Shown: positions 51,953-61,147 of the stretch, piece by piece
Numbering within the stretch: the first letter of the stretch is position 1
How the letters are laid out: every line of letters starts with the position of its first letter
NCBI GenBank assembly: GCA_904830895.1
Contig: LR882958.1
Location: forward strand, 3,032,001 to 3,096,000
Length of the DNA stretch: 64,000 nucleotides
Direction of reading: 5' to 3'
DNA from: Planktothrix rubescens CCAP 1459/22
GTDB lineage: Bacteria > Cyanobacteriota > Cyanobacteriia > Cyanobacteriales > Microcoleaceae
Notes under the pieces: model-generated
The model's database searches: none
Told to the model about the DNA's origin: nothing
What the model saw: the letters and a program-made list of their open reading frames with translations, nothing else
Position numbers and translations under genes: made by a program

Positions 51953-53725
51953 TCAAGTTATTCCTTTTTCATTCCTGACTAGAGCTTTCAGTTCTGATTC
52001 TCCAGCTTTTTTCAACAATCGAGTCAGTTGCAAATTGCACAGGATAATCATTAATCCTTGACCGACAAAGCTGATGAGAATTGAGGATAACGGGACTGAA
52101 GAAATCGAGAAAAATGAGAAAACAGACCAGACAAAGGGCGAATAATATTCAGATTTGTAGGAAAACATCACAAAAATAAATAATAGGGGGACAATCAGCA
52201 CCCCTAATACGCTACTTGTTGCCCATAAAGTTCGTTTCGGGGTTTTCATCATTGCCATTAATTGAGCGATACTGGCACATAACAGCATGAAACTACAATG
52301 TAAGGCGATGGCTAACAACATTTCGCCTTTTTCCGTGGGTTTAGCTACGAGGAAAATTGTAATTATCCAAATTGTAGAAGCAATCAAAAGATTAATCAAA
52401 ATTGCCACGGTTGCAGGACTTTTTTCACCCCAAATTAAATCCTTTCCTAAATCCATCCACCAATGTTTTTTCCGTTCCCGTCGATATCGCACCCAATCCT
52501 GTAGGGTTTGTCGTTGAGGAGATAGGGCTGATATTAAACCCAAAATCAAGAAAATATTACCAATGAAAATACCCACATAATAACTATTGTTTGTTTCAAA
52601 TTTAGACAGGATAAACCCTAAACTCATAAGAGTAAAATTTAGAGTTAATAAGTAACTCTGTTTTTTACTTAAACTGGGAAGATTGGGATGGTGATAGTTC
52701 CGTTTTAAGGCTTGCCAAATCCAATAGGTTAAAAACCCATAATTAAGTAAGGCTAATGCTAAGAGGGAAACTCCATTGGTTCCCACATTTAATCCAAACC
52801 ATTGTAATTGACTAATATTGGCATGATTGAAGGGATAATTTAAGTAATGATCTCCGGTTTGGTCAATTAAATAGCGAAGTAGACAGGTGGGAGAGAATAT
52901 ATTCAGCCAATCGTAACCATCGGAGGTAATAGGTTTACTATTAGCTGTTAATAGAAAAATTAAAGTGATTCCACTACCCAGCCAAGATTGTAACCCATGT
53001 AACCAGGTGCTAGTTGTTACTCCAATTAACAAAGCAAAACTATAAAAAAAGGCACAACTGGCTAGGGTTAAACCATAGAAACTAAAAATTTCTAGGAGGG
53101 AAATATGAGCAGAAATTCCCGCCCATAAATGCAAGGGAATTGTGAGGAAAACTCCCAGATATAATAAAATCGGTACACCTAATAATTTACCGATTAAAAT
53201 ACTCTGAGCCGATTGAGGACTTAATCGAATAAAATTCAGGGTTCCTCGTCGTTCTTCGGTGGCTAAATCATTAATGAGCATATAGGTTCCCACAACAATT
53301 AAGCTGAAAACCGCTAAAACACTGATCCAAATAAAAATATTCGCCCAGTAGTCCGTAAACCAACGATTAAAATCAATTAAATCTTGGGGACAATAGGAAT
53401 TTTTGAGTTTTTCAAGGGTTTTCAGTTGTTGTTCTAAAACAGAACGGTCTCCTGTAAAATAAAAGTCATTAAGTTGATCTTGAATCTTCCAATATTGTTG
53501 CTCATATTTATAATACAATTGGTTTTTAGAAGTGCAGTATCCGCTAGAAATAGTGATCTTTTCCATCCCAGGAAATTTATCAAAGGTGCTAAAAAATAGA
53601 ATCACTTGGCTAAGAATAGAAATTCCAATTGCTATCAGAATATTGCGAACTTGAAACCGACCTTTAAATTCTCGAACCAGTTGGGGATTCCACTCTTTAA
53701 ATTGAGGTAAAGACAGACGGCTCAT
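51953..53725 (-). CDS. ABC-2 type transporter permease
   Basis: A 590-residue membrane protein with about 12 hydrophobic helices and one large extracytoplasmic loop near residues 50-120 (after VRNILIAIGISILSQVILFF). The ATEERRGTLNFIRLSPQSAQ motif is typical of ABC-2 permeases, lying at the interface with the ATPase. It starts 40 bp after the ATPase gene on the same strand, so both form one exporter. The substrate is not evident. No MacB- or lipoprotein-type features are present. Confidence 0.85.
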   Translation of the reverse strand: MSRLSLPQFKEWNPQLVREFKGRFQVRNILIAIGISILSQVILFFSTFDKFPGMEKITISSGYCTSKNQLYYKYEQQYWKIQDQLNDFYFTGDRSVLEQQLKTLEKLKNSYCPQDLIDFNRWFTDYWANIFIWISVLAVFSLIVVGTYMLINDLATEERRGTLNFIRLSPQSAQSILIGKLLGVPILLYLGVFLTIPLHLWAGISAHISLLEIFSFYGLTLASCAFFYSFALLIGVTTSTWLHGLQSWLGSGITLIFLLTANSKPITSDGYDWLNIFSPTCLLRYLIDQTGDHYLNYPFNHANISQLQWFGLNVGTNGVSLLALALLNYGFLTYWIWQALKRNYHHPNLPSLSKKQSYLLTLNFTLMSLGFILSKFETNNSYYVGIFIGNIFLILGLISALSPQRQTLQDWVRYRRERKKHWWMDLGKDLIWGEKSPATVAILINLLIASTIWIITIFLVAKPTEKGEMLLAIALHCSFMLLCASIAQLMAMMKTPKRTLWATSSVLGVLIVPLLFIFVMFSYKSEYYSPFVWSVFSFFSISSVPLSSILISFVGQGLMIILCNLQLTRLLKKAGESELKALVRNEKGIT

Positions 53726-53765
53726 AACTCTTTATTCCTATATAAAATTGAACTGTTTATGGTTT

Positions 53766-54716
53766 TTAAGAGGCTTGTTTGTGTCCGAGTTTTAAGAAAA
53801 TAGATTCTAAATTTTCTTGAACTCGATTAAATTCACTTAAGGGAACTTCGGCAGAAATTAGCGATCGCAATAATATTGCTGCATCTTTTTCTGTTCCTGA
53901 AAATTGAACTTTTACCTGTTGTTTTCCGTGTAAAATTTCCCAACTTTCTACCCCAGGATGATGTTTTAATTCCCCAATCAGTATCTCCATTTTACCCAAA
54001 GTCGAAATCAAAAGATGCTGCACACTCAAACGTTTATACAAGTCCTGTATTGATGAACTTTCGACTAAATAGCCCAATTCCATAATCCCAATATAGCTAC
54101 AAAAATCCTCCAAGTCACTTAATACATGGGAAGAAATTACAATCGTCATTCCCGCTTCATGTAAACTTTTAATAATTTCTCGAAACTGCATTCTGGCAAT
54201 CGGATCTAAACCAGATACTGGTTCATCAAGAAAGAGTAATAAAGGTTCATGAATAATGGTGCGTCCTAAACTCAATCGTTGTTTCATTCCCCTGGAAAGG
54301 GTGGAAATTAAACGATTGCGTTTTTGGGTTAACTGCACAATTTCCAAGACTTCATAAATTCGTTGATTCCGTCGAGGTTCCCGCAGATAATATAACCGAG
54401 CAAAGTAATCTAAATAATCCCAAACGGTTAAATCATCATAAAGGGGAAAATCATCGGGTAAATATCCTAAACGTTGTTTGATTTTAGGATTGGTATGATC
54501 CTGTGATACGAATTCTCCATTAATATAAATTTCCCCTTTTGTGGGTTCTTCTATGGTTGCTAACATCCGCAATAATGTAGTTTTTCCGGCTCCATTGGGC
54601 CCAATTAATCCATAGACTTCTCCCATGGGAATTTGTAAATCTAAATCATTAACCGCCAGATGGCGCTCAAATCTTTTTGTCAGTCCACGGGTTTCAATTG
54701 CCAGTTCTTTCGCCAT
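53766..54716 (-). CDS. ABC transporter ATP-binding protein
   Basis: A 316-residue ABC ATPase. Walker A is GLIGPNGAGKTTLLRML, the Q-loop lies near GYLPDDFPLYDDLT, the signature is LSRGMKQRLSLGRTI, Walker B is LLLFLDEPVSGLDP, and the H-loop His is in VISSHVLSDLEDFC. The C-terminal ~90 residues form the regulatory extension typical of ABC-2 exporters. It directly precedes the permease gene. The pair is a heterologous-export or membrane-maintenance system of unknown substrate. Confidence 0.93.
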   Translation of the reverse strand: MAKELAIETRGLTKRFERHLAVNDLDLQIPMGEVYGLIGPNGAGKTTLLRMLATIEEPTKGEIYINGEFVSQDHTNPKIKQRLGYLPDDFPLYDDLTVWDYLDYFARLYYLREPRRNQRIYEVLEIVQLTQKRNRLISTLSRGMKQRLSLGRTIIHEPLLLFLDEPVSGLDPIARMQFREIIKSLHEAGMTIVISSHVLSDLEDFCSYIGIMELGYLVESSSIQDLYKRLSVQHLLISTLGKMEILIGELKHHPGVESWEILHGKQQVKVQFSGTEKDAAILLRSLISAEVPLSEFNRVQENLESIFLKLGHKQAS

Positions 54717-54805
54717 AGGAATATAGGAAGAATTGAGTTTGAAGTTTTAACTTAGATTCCCTCTACAATCTACTTTAACCGATTTACGGAAATAATAAGG
54801 TATCC

Positions 54806-54834
54806 GTAGAGACGTGCCAGGGCGCGTCTCTCTA
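54806..54834. repeat. Palindrome GTAGAGACG/CGTCTCTCTAC
   Basis: GTAGAGACG (54806-54814) and CGTCTCTCTAC (54824-54834) form a near-perfect stem. The same palindrome (GTAGAGACG...CGTCTC) is found at 24645-24669 inside the haemagglutinin-type gene. It lies between the ABC ATPase and the txlA gene and is a dispersed repeat. Confidence 0.75.
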
Positions 54835-54858
54835 CTCCAAATTTTTATCGAAAATAAA

Positions 54859-55449
54859 TTATTGAACTTGAGCACCATGGGAACGAGGATCACTGCTACT
54901 AGATTGATCAATATTTAAGGGAGAATTAAAAGCCGAAACTTGACCGATGGCTTGGGTATAGGGAAGGGGATTTTCTGCGATTAAAGACTCTAAATTAGCT
55001 TCTAAAATCGGGCGAGGAATTTCGCCGATGGTTTGGGCAATTGTTTCGGCTTTTTGATTCAAATAAACGAAATGAGGAATGCCATCAACTCTATATTTTA
55101 GCAGTTCTGGCAACCATTTACTATTATCGACATTCAACATCACAAAATTGAGTTTTTCCGAATATTTATGTTTAATTTCGCTTAATTCTGGGGCCATGGT
55201 TTGACAACTGGTACACCAATTTGCATAAAATTCCATTAAGGTTGGTTTGCCATTATTCAAGGCAATATCTAGGGGAATTGATTCTTCCACGAGTTGAGGG
55301 AGGGAGGTGGAAGTGGCTTCGCTACGAATTGCTAAGAAAACCGAGAGACTCAGAATCATAGCTGCGATAATAATTAAAAAGTTTCTGATCCGTTTGGCTA
55401 AATCAGAAGGTTCGGTTGATGGGGTTGAATGTAATGGGTTTTCGTTCAT
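54859..55449 (-). CDS. txlA: Membrane-anchored thioredoxin-like protein (TxlA/HCF164 type)
   Basis: A 196-residue protein from ATG 55449 with one N-terminal membrane helix (FLIIIAAMILSLSVFLAI) and a thioredoxin domain on the lumen/periplasmic side. The active site is FYANWCTSCQTMAPE (WCxxC), with the cis-Pro loop in VDGIPHFVYL. In cyanobacteria and chloroplasts such proteins (TxlA, HCF164) pass reducing power across the thylakoid for cytochrome b6f assembly. A longer frame to 55512 would add residues before the helix without support. The final ~30 residues are low complexity. Confidence 0.88.
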   Translation of the reverse strand: MNENPLHSTPSTEPSDLAKRIRNFLIIIAAMILSLSVFLAIRSEATSTSLPQLVEESIPLDIALNNGKPTLMEFYANWCTSCQTMAPELSEIKHKYSEKLNFVMLNVDNSKWLPELLKYRVDGIPHFVYLNQKAETIAQTIGEIPRPILEANLESLIAENPLPYTQAIGQVSAFNSPLNIDQSSSSDPRSHGAQVQ

Positions 55450-55646
55450 ATTGATATTGTCAAAGATGATAATTATTATTGATGATTTTAGTTTAACAAA
55501 ATTTTGAACCAAATTGATTAACGTTCTTGTGAAAATTGTTGTAAAATAGAAATGTCAATGAAATATAAAAGGAATAAAAGTCTGTGGTGCGATACTAACC
55601 CATTCTGAAATGGACTCTGGGACAAAAATAATTTAGGATTAATCAC

Positions 55647-56051
55647 ATGAAAAAACGAGTGACTTTGACGTTTCCCAAACGTTCTATTCAAATACCGATT
55701 ACCTATAGATTGGCTAAGGATTTTAATGTAGCTGCTAATATTATTCGTGCTCAAGTTGCTCCGAATCAAGTCGGAAAATTAGTAGTAGAATTATCAGGAG
55801 ATATTGATGAACTAGAGGCGGCTATTGAGTGGATGCAAACTCAAAATATTGGAGTTTCTTTAGTCGGACGGGAGATTATCATTGATGAGCAAAGTTGTGT
55901 GGATTGTGGACTCTGTACTGGAGTTTGTCCGACGGATGCCTTGACCCTGAATCCAGAAACCTTTTATTTGACGTTTACTCGCTCACGGTGTATTGTTTGT
56001 GAACAATGTATTCCAGCCTGTCCCCTTCAGGCAATTTCTACTAATCTTTGA
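55647..56051 (+). CDS. NIL-domain 4Fe-4S ferredoxin protein
   Basis: A 134-residue protein: an N-terminal NIL domain (residues 1-75, VTLTFPKRSIQIPITYRLAK, ANIIRAQVAPNQVGKLVVEL) and a C-terminal di-cluster ferredoxin with CVDCGLCTGVCPTDAL and CIVCEQCIPACPLQA, two [4Fe-4S] sites. This matches the partner protein that works with COG1900-type homocysteine biosynthesis proteins, supplying electrons for conversion of aspartate semialdehyde to homocysteine. The matching partner gene in this window is at 17367. Similar proteins occur in most cyanobacteria. Confidence 0.9.
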   Translation: MKKRVTLTFPKRSIQIPITYRLAKDFNVAANIIRAQVAPNQVGKLVVELSGDIDELEAAIEWMQTQNIGVSLVGREIIIDEQSCVDCGLCTGVCPTDALTLNPETFYLTFTRSRCIVCEQCIPACPLQAISTNL

Positions 56052-56095
56052 AGGGAAATCTCATCTAAAAATTTATTTTTTATCCTAATCTTTCA

Positions 56096-56605
56096 ATGAA
56101 ATCACAACAACAAATTACAATTATTACTTGGTTTTCCTTTGGATTACTTTTCGTAACTTGTCTACATTTTGGTTGGTTTTTATTTGAGTCGAGTTGGTAT
56201 TCTTTAGTTTCTGGTCTATTTTTAATGTTAATTTGGTCAATTGATTTATTCTTTACCCTGCCATTGAATAAATTAAATTCGTTTGTTTTAAAGAAAATCA
56301 GAACGGATTTAGGCACATTTTTAATGATTGTGTTTATCTCTATTCTGGGTGTATTTATGCTGACCTGGATTAAGGTTTCTATTAATATTTTATTAATGGT
56401 TTCAGCGACAGCTTTAGCTCGGTTAGAGTTACAAACTGCCCGTTTTAAAGATTGGCACTCTTTTATTATTTTATCTATATTATCTACCCTGGGTTTAATA
56501 TTAGGATGGGGATTAAATCACTATTTTTCCTTCGGACATTTAGAATCGCAGTTTTGTTTACCCTTTCATTTAGGATGTATTGATATTCCTTATCGTGATG
56601 GGTAA
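56096..56605 (+). CDS. Multi-pass membrane protein of unknown function
   Basis: A 169-residue, mostly hydrophobic protein with five or so membrane helices (ITIITWFSFGLLFVTCLHFG, WYSLVSGLFLMLIWSIDLFF, FLMIVFISILGVFMLTWI, INILLMVSATALARLEL, FIILSILSTLGLILGWGL). RFKDWHSFI is a polar link. No family is recognised. It begins 44 bp after the NIL-ferredoxin gene on the same strand and may share its transcript. Confidence 0.65.
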   Translation: MKSQQQITIITWFSFGLLFVTCLHFGWFLFESSWYSLVSGLFLMLIWSIDLFFTLPLNKLNSFVLKKIRTDLGTFLMIVFISILGVFMLTWIKVSINILLMVSATALARLELQTARFKDWHSFIILSILSTLGLILGWGLNHYFSFGHLESQFCLPFHLGCIDIPYRDG

Positions 56606-56610
56606 TGGGG

Positions 56611-56689
56611 ATCACTGATTTAAGAGGATTTCACGGATTTCACTGATTTTAATCTGTGTTAATCTGCGTAATCTGCTTAAATCAGTGAT
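56611..56689. repeat. Long inverted repeat with ATCACTGATTTAAG arms
   Basis: ATCACTGATTTAAG (56611-56624) and CTTAAATCAGTGAT (56676-56689) are perfect 14-bp arms around a 51-bp middle that repeats GATTTCAC and AATCTG words. Similar GATTTCACTGATTTT repeats are widely dispersed in cyanobacteria. It lies between the membrane protein gene and the convergent GIY-YIG gene and could terminate both. Confidence 0.7.
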
Positions 56690-56823
56690 AGGTAATGGGA
56701 AAAATATAAGTTTGATCTGTAAACTCTTTAACTGATAACTGATGACTGGTACTGGCGGGTTCATCGAGATTTAGATAATAAACAAAGATCTAAAAGAACC
56801 CATCCCTACAACCGATAAATTAA

Positions 56824-57363
56824 TTATTTTAAATCTAATAATCCACTGGTTTTTAATTTGGGATTAAAGCGAATTTCCTCTTGTAATCCTCGGGCTTTTA
56901 GTTCGGCAAAAATTTGTTCTTCTACACGACGGGCGATTTGTTTTAACAGTTTTTCTTGACCGATTTCATCGGTTTTTTGATACTGATCTTGTTCTTCTGG
57001 AGTCATGAAAGGTTTAACTTGAATCGGATCATTCCAGATAGATTCATCTTCCCCATTACCGGGAGGAATTGAACCATTTTCATCAATCCAAGCCTGTTTA
57101 ATCCCTTCTAAAATAGTGCGACTCGGCCGATCAATAGTTTGTAACTTCAACCAATAACAGCCTTGATTTTGACGAATAAAATGTTGTTTTAAACTTAAAT
57201 ATATATCCCTAGAATAGCCTACATATTTTAAATTTTTATCTGAATTAAAAATAGCATAAACTCCGATTTTACCTTGGATTGATTCGGGAATTTTGCCATT
57301 TTCATCCAGATAGGGAATATAGTCCAAACTATTAAGGGAAGGAATTTCGGTTGGAGTAGTCAT
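56824..57363 (-). CDS. GIY-YIG domain protein
   Basis: A 179-residue protein with a GIY-YIG nuclease fold: GKIGVYAIFNSDKNLKYVGY (both GIY and YIG-like motifs, as GVY and YVG) then SRDIYLSLKQHF with the conserved Arg. The rest of the family's catalytic residues (Glu) are not obvious, and the C-terminal half (EEQDQYQKTDEIGQEKLLKQ, EEIRFNPKL) is unlike homing endonucleases. Proteins of this type are widespread in cyanobacteria and plants with unknown role. Start MTTPTEIPSLNSLDYIPY at 57363. Confidence 0.85.
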   Translation of the reverse strand: MTTPTEIPSLNSLDYIPYLDENGKIPESIQGKIGVYAIFNSDKNLKYVGYSRDIYLSLKQHFIRQNQGCYWLKLQTIDRPSRTILEGIKQAWIDENGSIPPGNGEDESIWNDPIQVKPFMTPEEQDQYQKTDEIGQEKLLKQIARRVEEQIFAELKARGLQEEIRFNPKLKTSGLLDLK

Positions 57364-57549
57364 TGATCCAAAAAATGCTTTCTCCCTGATTTTAAAGGTA
57401 TTGGTGTCGATTTCTGAAAATTGGATACTAAAGTTTTATTAAGCCAAGCTCCATATTAAGGTTTCGGTCAGAATTTTTGCACCAGTTTAAGGATTATTGT
57501 GGAATTTGAGTTAGCATAACTCTAAGATTGTAGTAAGTCAGCCACGACC

Positions 57550-58212
57550 ATGCAGAATAGTGAAGAAGAATTATTAAAACCGTCGCCCCATCCTGTCGAT
57601 GGGTGGAAGTTAGCCGAGTATGTTTCTATTGCGGGGACAGCAGTGGGAACACTCGTTGCTGCATGGTATCAGCCGATTATATTTGCTGGGACTCCCCTAA
57701 CTTTGGCCTTAATTTTAAATGTGGTAAATCGCCAACGGTTTGAACAGGATATGCGTCAAGATCTGGATGCGGCGATTACGGATGTTAGGACAGTGGTAGA
57801 ATTGCTCCATCAACAAATTCAACTGCTACCCTCGGAGTCGAACGAACTTGATCCAATTACGGATGTCCTGACGGAGTTACAACGGGTGACTCAAGGGTTA
57901 GAAAAAAATGCCCTGCGACAAGATGATTGGGAAGTTATGAATGTCCGCTTTCAGTTAATCCAAGAAACAATTGATGAATTGAAAACATCAATGGAGACAT
58001 CAGGACTTAATTTTGAAAAAAACGATCAAGAATCTTTAAACGCAACTTTAGAAGCATTTGTAAATCAGTCAATTACGGATTCAGCAACCATGCAAATACA
58101 AATCGATCAGCTTTCTGAACAGGTTAATGTCTTACAAACGGAACAGCAAACCCTAATTAAACCTTATATTAAACGCTTAGTTAATGCGGTTAAGGAGTTA
58201 AAAAATCGTTAA
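57550..58212 (+). CDS. Coiled-coil membrane-anchored protein of unknown function
   Basis: A 220-residue protein. Two hydrophobic segments near the N-terminus (YVSIAGTAVGTLVAAWYQ, IIFAGTPLTLALILNVVNRQ) are followed by a long helical, coiled-coil-rich soluble part (VRTVVELLHQQIQLLP, VMNVRFQLIQETIDELKTSM, QIDQLSEQVNVLQTEQQTLI). No enzyme motif. ATG 57550 is the first good start. I recognise no family. It is convergent with the aldo/keto reductase gene. Confidence 0.68.
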   Translation: MQNSEEELLKPSPHPVDGWKLAEYVSIAGTAVGTLVAAWYQPIIFAGTPLTLALILNVVNRQRFEQDMRQDLDAAITDVRTVVELLHQQIQLLPSESNELDPITDVLTELQRVTQGLEKNALRQDDWEVMNVRFQLIQETIDELKTSMETSGLNFEKNDQESLNATLEAFVNQSITDSATMQIQIDQLSEQVNVLQTEQQTLIKPYIKRLVNAVKELKNR

Positions 58213-58279
58213 ATTTTAATCCTATCCCCCCTTTTTTATGGGGCGTAGGGGGGATTAGTGGGGGAAAATATCAAGGGAT

Positions 58280-59296
58280 TTATCTATATTCGTCACCGCA
58301 ATCACCAATTATTTGCATCAGATCTTGGGATTGAAAAAGAACGGAATTAATATTTTGATAATCTTCGGAGTCGAGACTAAATTCAAAGACTTTAGCATTA
58401 TCTTTGATATGGTCGGAAAGCCCTAATCTTGTCCCCACCATGGCTCCAGCAACGGTGGGTTGTTCTAGGATATAACGAACTGCAATATTAGGAATTGTTA
58501 CTTGATGTTTTTGGGCGATCGCATTTAAAGTTTTTAAGAGAGTTTGAAATAAATTCCATCCTCCCCAAGCATTGATCATATTTTTATATTTTTTCAAGCT
58601 AACGGTTTCTAAATTAAAGCCATTTGGTTCAGGTTTTCCCAGATATTTTTCCGATAAAAAACCACCACAAAGAACACCATAGGGAAGTAACTTAATATTA
58701 TGACCTTGACAAAATTCGGTCATTTGAGCTAAAGGACGGCGATCAACTAAAGAAAACTGCACTTGATTGGATACAATTTTAATCCCATTTTCAACAATAA
58801 TTTTTAAGTGTTGAGTATCAAAATTGGTTAATGCTAAATGTTTGATTTTACCTTCGGTTTGTAGTTGCGCCAGATAATTTAAAGCATCTAAATAACTTTG
58901 ATCTCGATAATCCCACCAATGAAATTGTAGTAAATCGAGACAATCAACTCCCATGCGTTGGCGAGAAATATCAATATTTTTTTCCACCAGGGCTTTTGTC
59001 ATTTTACCCGGACGGGGAACCCATTTGGTAAAGGCTTGTACCTGAGATAAAGCCTCCTGTCCACGGGTGGAAATTAATTGTCGCCTAAATTCCCCAATAA
59101 AATCCTCCGCCGGGCCATAATGATCAGCTAGATCCCAAGTGGTATATCCTGCGTCTAGGTATTTAAACATACTTTCGAGCGCAACGGTGGGATTAATCCG
59201 ACCATGGGCACCAGAGACTTGCCACATTCCGTTTAAAATGCGACAAATATTTAAGTCTTCTGTGAATTGAAAACGACTAGAATCGGTAAGTTTCAT
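58280..59296 (-). CDS. Aldo/keto reductase family protein
   Basis: A 338-residue NAD(P)H-dependent oxidoreductase. The TIM-barrel signature is present: the catalytic Asp-Tyr in TWDLADHYGPAEDFIGEFRR, Lys in AFTKWVPRPGKMTK, and the substrate region LLQFHWWDYRDQSYLDALNY; the cofactor part is near IAVRYILEQPTVAGAMVGTR. It begins MKLTDSSRFQFTEDLNICR. The gene is alone; the sequence does not show its substrate. Related cyanobacterial and plant proteins have been linked to aldehyde detoxification. Confidence 0.88.
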   Translation of the reverse strand: MKLTDSSRFQFTEDLNICRILNGMWQVSGAHGRINPTVALESMFKYLDAGYTTWDLADHYGPAEDFIGEFRRQLISTRGQEALSQVQAFTKWVPRPGKMTKALVEKNIDISRQRMGVDCLDLLQFHWWDYRDQSYLDALNYLAQLQTEGKIKHLALTNFDTQHLKIIVENGIKIVSNQVQFSLVDRRPLAQMTEFCQGHNIKLLPYGVLCGGFLSEKYLGKPEPNGFNLETVSLKKYKNMINAWGGWNLFQTLLKTLNAIAQKHQVTIPNIAVRYILEQPTVAGAMVGTRLGLSDHIKDNAKVFEFSLDSEDYQNINSVLFQSQDLMQIIGDCGDEYR

Positions 59297-59297
59297 A

Positions 59298-59474
59298 GGT
59301 GATTTCGTTACTTATTTATCAATTTTACTCAGTATTGTCGCTCTCCTGATCGCAACTTTAGTGGGTTTAATAACTTCTCGTTGGATTTTGATTCCTTTGA
59401 CCCGTTTAAAAGAGGCTGCGATCGCTTTTTCCCAGGGAAATAATGTTACAGCAGTCGCCAGATCTATTGTTTGA
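59298..59474 (+). pseudogene. HAMP-domain remnant of a sensor protein gene
   Basis: A short open frame encodes a membrane helix (YLSILLSIVALLIATLVGLI) and the first half of a HAMP domain (TSRWILIPLTRLKEAAIAFS QGN), then stops at TGA 59472-59474. This is the pattern of large membrane sensor kinases or adenylate cyclases in cyanobacteria, but the 5' sensor part and the 3' output part are missing. It overlaps no other gene. It lies just downstream of the divergent aldo/keto reductase start. Confidence 0.55.
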
Positions 59475-59547
59475 TCGATTATTTAATCAAAGCCAAAAAA
59501 TAAAACCTGAGACTAATAAATAATCCCAAGCTCTATTTTATATTTAG

Positions 59548-59620
59548 TACCCCCAAGGGAATTCGAATCCCTGTCGCCTCCGTGAAAGGGAGGTGTCCTA
59601 GGCCTCTAGACGATGGGGGC
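59548..59620 (-). tRNA. tRNA-Glu (anticodon UUC)
   Basis: The 73-nt minus-strand sequence folds as a cloverleaf: acceptor GCCCCCA pairs with TGGGGGT plus discriminator A, the anticodon arm is CCTCC-CTTTCAC-GGAGG with anticodon TTC, and the T-arm is AGGGA-TTCGAAT-TCCCT. The 3' CCA is not encoded. In phototrophs this tRNA serves both translation and tetrapyrrole (chlorophyll, haem) synthesis. Very secure. Confidence 0.96.
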
Positions 59621-59742
59621 TTAGGGTGTTTTGCGGTTAACTTTTTCTCGGTTGAGTTTTGGTCACTCGCCTTTCACCTTTATTAATGTAGCCTATATTT
59701 TTATCGGTGTCAACCCTTTGAGCAAAATTCGTTTGATCTTTT

Positions 59743-60789
59743 TTAAATTTGGCTGAAATCCTTTTCACAGAAGGCTTGTAGAACTTTAATACAATTAGCG
59801 ATCGCTCCCAAATGGGCCAGTTCATAGCCATGGGTGTTCTGAGTCGGGAAACCCAAGCAAGCCGCCCGGGCTACATGGCCAAATTTCATGGCAATAGAAG
59901 CGTCACTTCCAAAGCCACTAAGAATTGTCAATTGTAACGGGACTCCGGCGGTGGTCGCCGCCTGTCGTAATTGGCTGTTTAAACCCTCATCGTAAACACC
60001 ATAGCTATCCTGGGACAACAACACCGGTTTTTCATCCCCTGCAATCGGATATTCCGGGGCGAGGGGGCAAATTTCCAAGGCAATTAACGCCTCTAAGGTT
60101 TGTCTTTGGGTAAAATATAGGGCCCCAATTGCTCCCACTTCTTCCTTTGCCGAAGCCACTAAATATATATCAATGGGCGGGTGTTTGACGGTTTCTGCTA
60201 AGGCTAATAAAATCGCCAGAGACGCTTTATTATCGAGGGTATAACTAGCAATATAATCTTTAATTCGGATGGGTTTTTTTCGATGTTTTCCTACAACTAC
60301 CCTGGTTCCTGGGCGAATTCCTGCGGTTGCTAATTCTTCCGTTGTGCATTTGGTTTCAATCCAAGTATCTTCCCATTTCAAGGCTTTTTCTTCCTGGTAA
60401 ACTTTTTGAGGAGATTCATGGGAAATATGACGAGAACCAAAGCTCAAAATACCGCTAAGAGTTTGATGATCTCCTAATAAATCAACCACTCCTTCCCCAT
60501 AAACCCAAGGAAATGACCCGCCTAATTTTCTAACCGAAACCCGTCCCTTTTCTTCAATGGTTTTGACGATCATGCCAATTTCATCTTTATGGGCGGTAAT
60601 GGCGATAGCTCTTTCTGAAGTTTTACCAGGAATTTTGGCAATAATATTATCCGCCTGATCTCGCCAAACCTCTACCCCAAGTTGAGAAAATCGTTCTAAC
60701 AACCATTGATTTATTTCCGATTCTACCCCACTGGGAGAATGTTGCAAAACCAAGTTTTCAATTGTATTAAATAAAGTCTGATAATCCAT
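59743..60789 (-). CDS. M42-family metalloaminopeptidase
   Basis: A 348-residue dinuclear metallopeptidase of the M42 (glutamyl aminopeptidase/TET) family. Metal ligands and catalytic residues appear in order: His-Asp in ITAHKDEIGMIV, Asp in YTLDNKASLAILL, Glu-Glu in VASAKEEVGAIG, Asp/Glu in ALEICPLAPEY, and His in TQNTHGYELAHLGAI. It starts MDYQTLFNTIENLVLQHSPS at 60789. It is a soluble cytoplasmic enzyme that trims peptides. A small membrane protein gene precedes it by 28 bp on the same strand. Confidence 0.93.
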   Translation of the reverse strand: MDYQTLFNTIENLVLQHSPSGVESEINQWLLERFSQLGVEVWRDQADNIIAKIPGKTSERAIAITAHKDEIGMIVKTIEEKGRVSVRKLGGSFPWVYGEGVVDLLGDHQTLSGILSFGSRHISHESPQKVYQEEKALKWEDTWIETKCTTEELATAGIRPGTRVVVGKHRKKPIRIKDYIASYTLDNKASLAILLALAETVKHPPIDIYLVASAKEEVGAIGALYFTQRQTLEALIALEICPLAPEYPIAGDEKPVLLSQDSYGVYDEGLNSQLRQAATTAGVPLQLTILSGFGSDASIAMKFGHVARAACLGFPTQNTHGYELAHLGAIANCIKVLQAFCEKDFSQI

Positions 60790-60817
60790 TTTGTCTGTCC
60801 TTAATTCAATTATCCCA

Positions 60818-61012
60818 TCAAGAATTATTAGGATTAGGTTTTAATAATAATGCTACAATTAAAGCTGGGGTTCCGCCAATTAATCCAATGATTAACCATC
60901 GGGGATAACTGCGTCCTTTTTCTCGAGCCACAAAAGCTGCGATCGTACCGATAACACCATGAAGAATTGCCAAAATTAAAATCACAGAAGGGTCATTTAA
61001 GGAATCAAACAT
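60818..61012 (-). CDS. Small two-helix membrane protein
   Basis: A 64-residue protein, MFDSLNDPSVILILAILHGV, with two hydrophobic segments (VILILAILHGVIGTIAAFVA and WLIIGLIGGTPALIVALLLK) separated by a charged turn (REKGRSYPR). Such short membrane proteins with an Arg-rich turn are widespread. I know no function. It is 28 bp upstream of the M42 peptidase gene and may be co-transcribed with it. Confidence 0.7.
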   Translation of the reverse strand: MFDSLNDPSVILILAILHGVIGTIAAFVAREKGRSYPRWLIIGLIGGTPALIVALLLKPNPNNS

Positions 61013-61147
61013 TTTACGCTAAGATAGAAATTATAGCCGAGAACAAATAAATAAAATAAATCGGATTTCCGCTATTGAACTCATGAATTAAAACATAAGC
61101 ATTGGTTCAGAAACCCGATTTTTATGAAAAATGATTCAATTGGAAGT

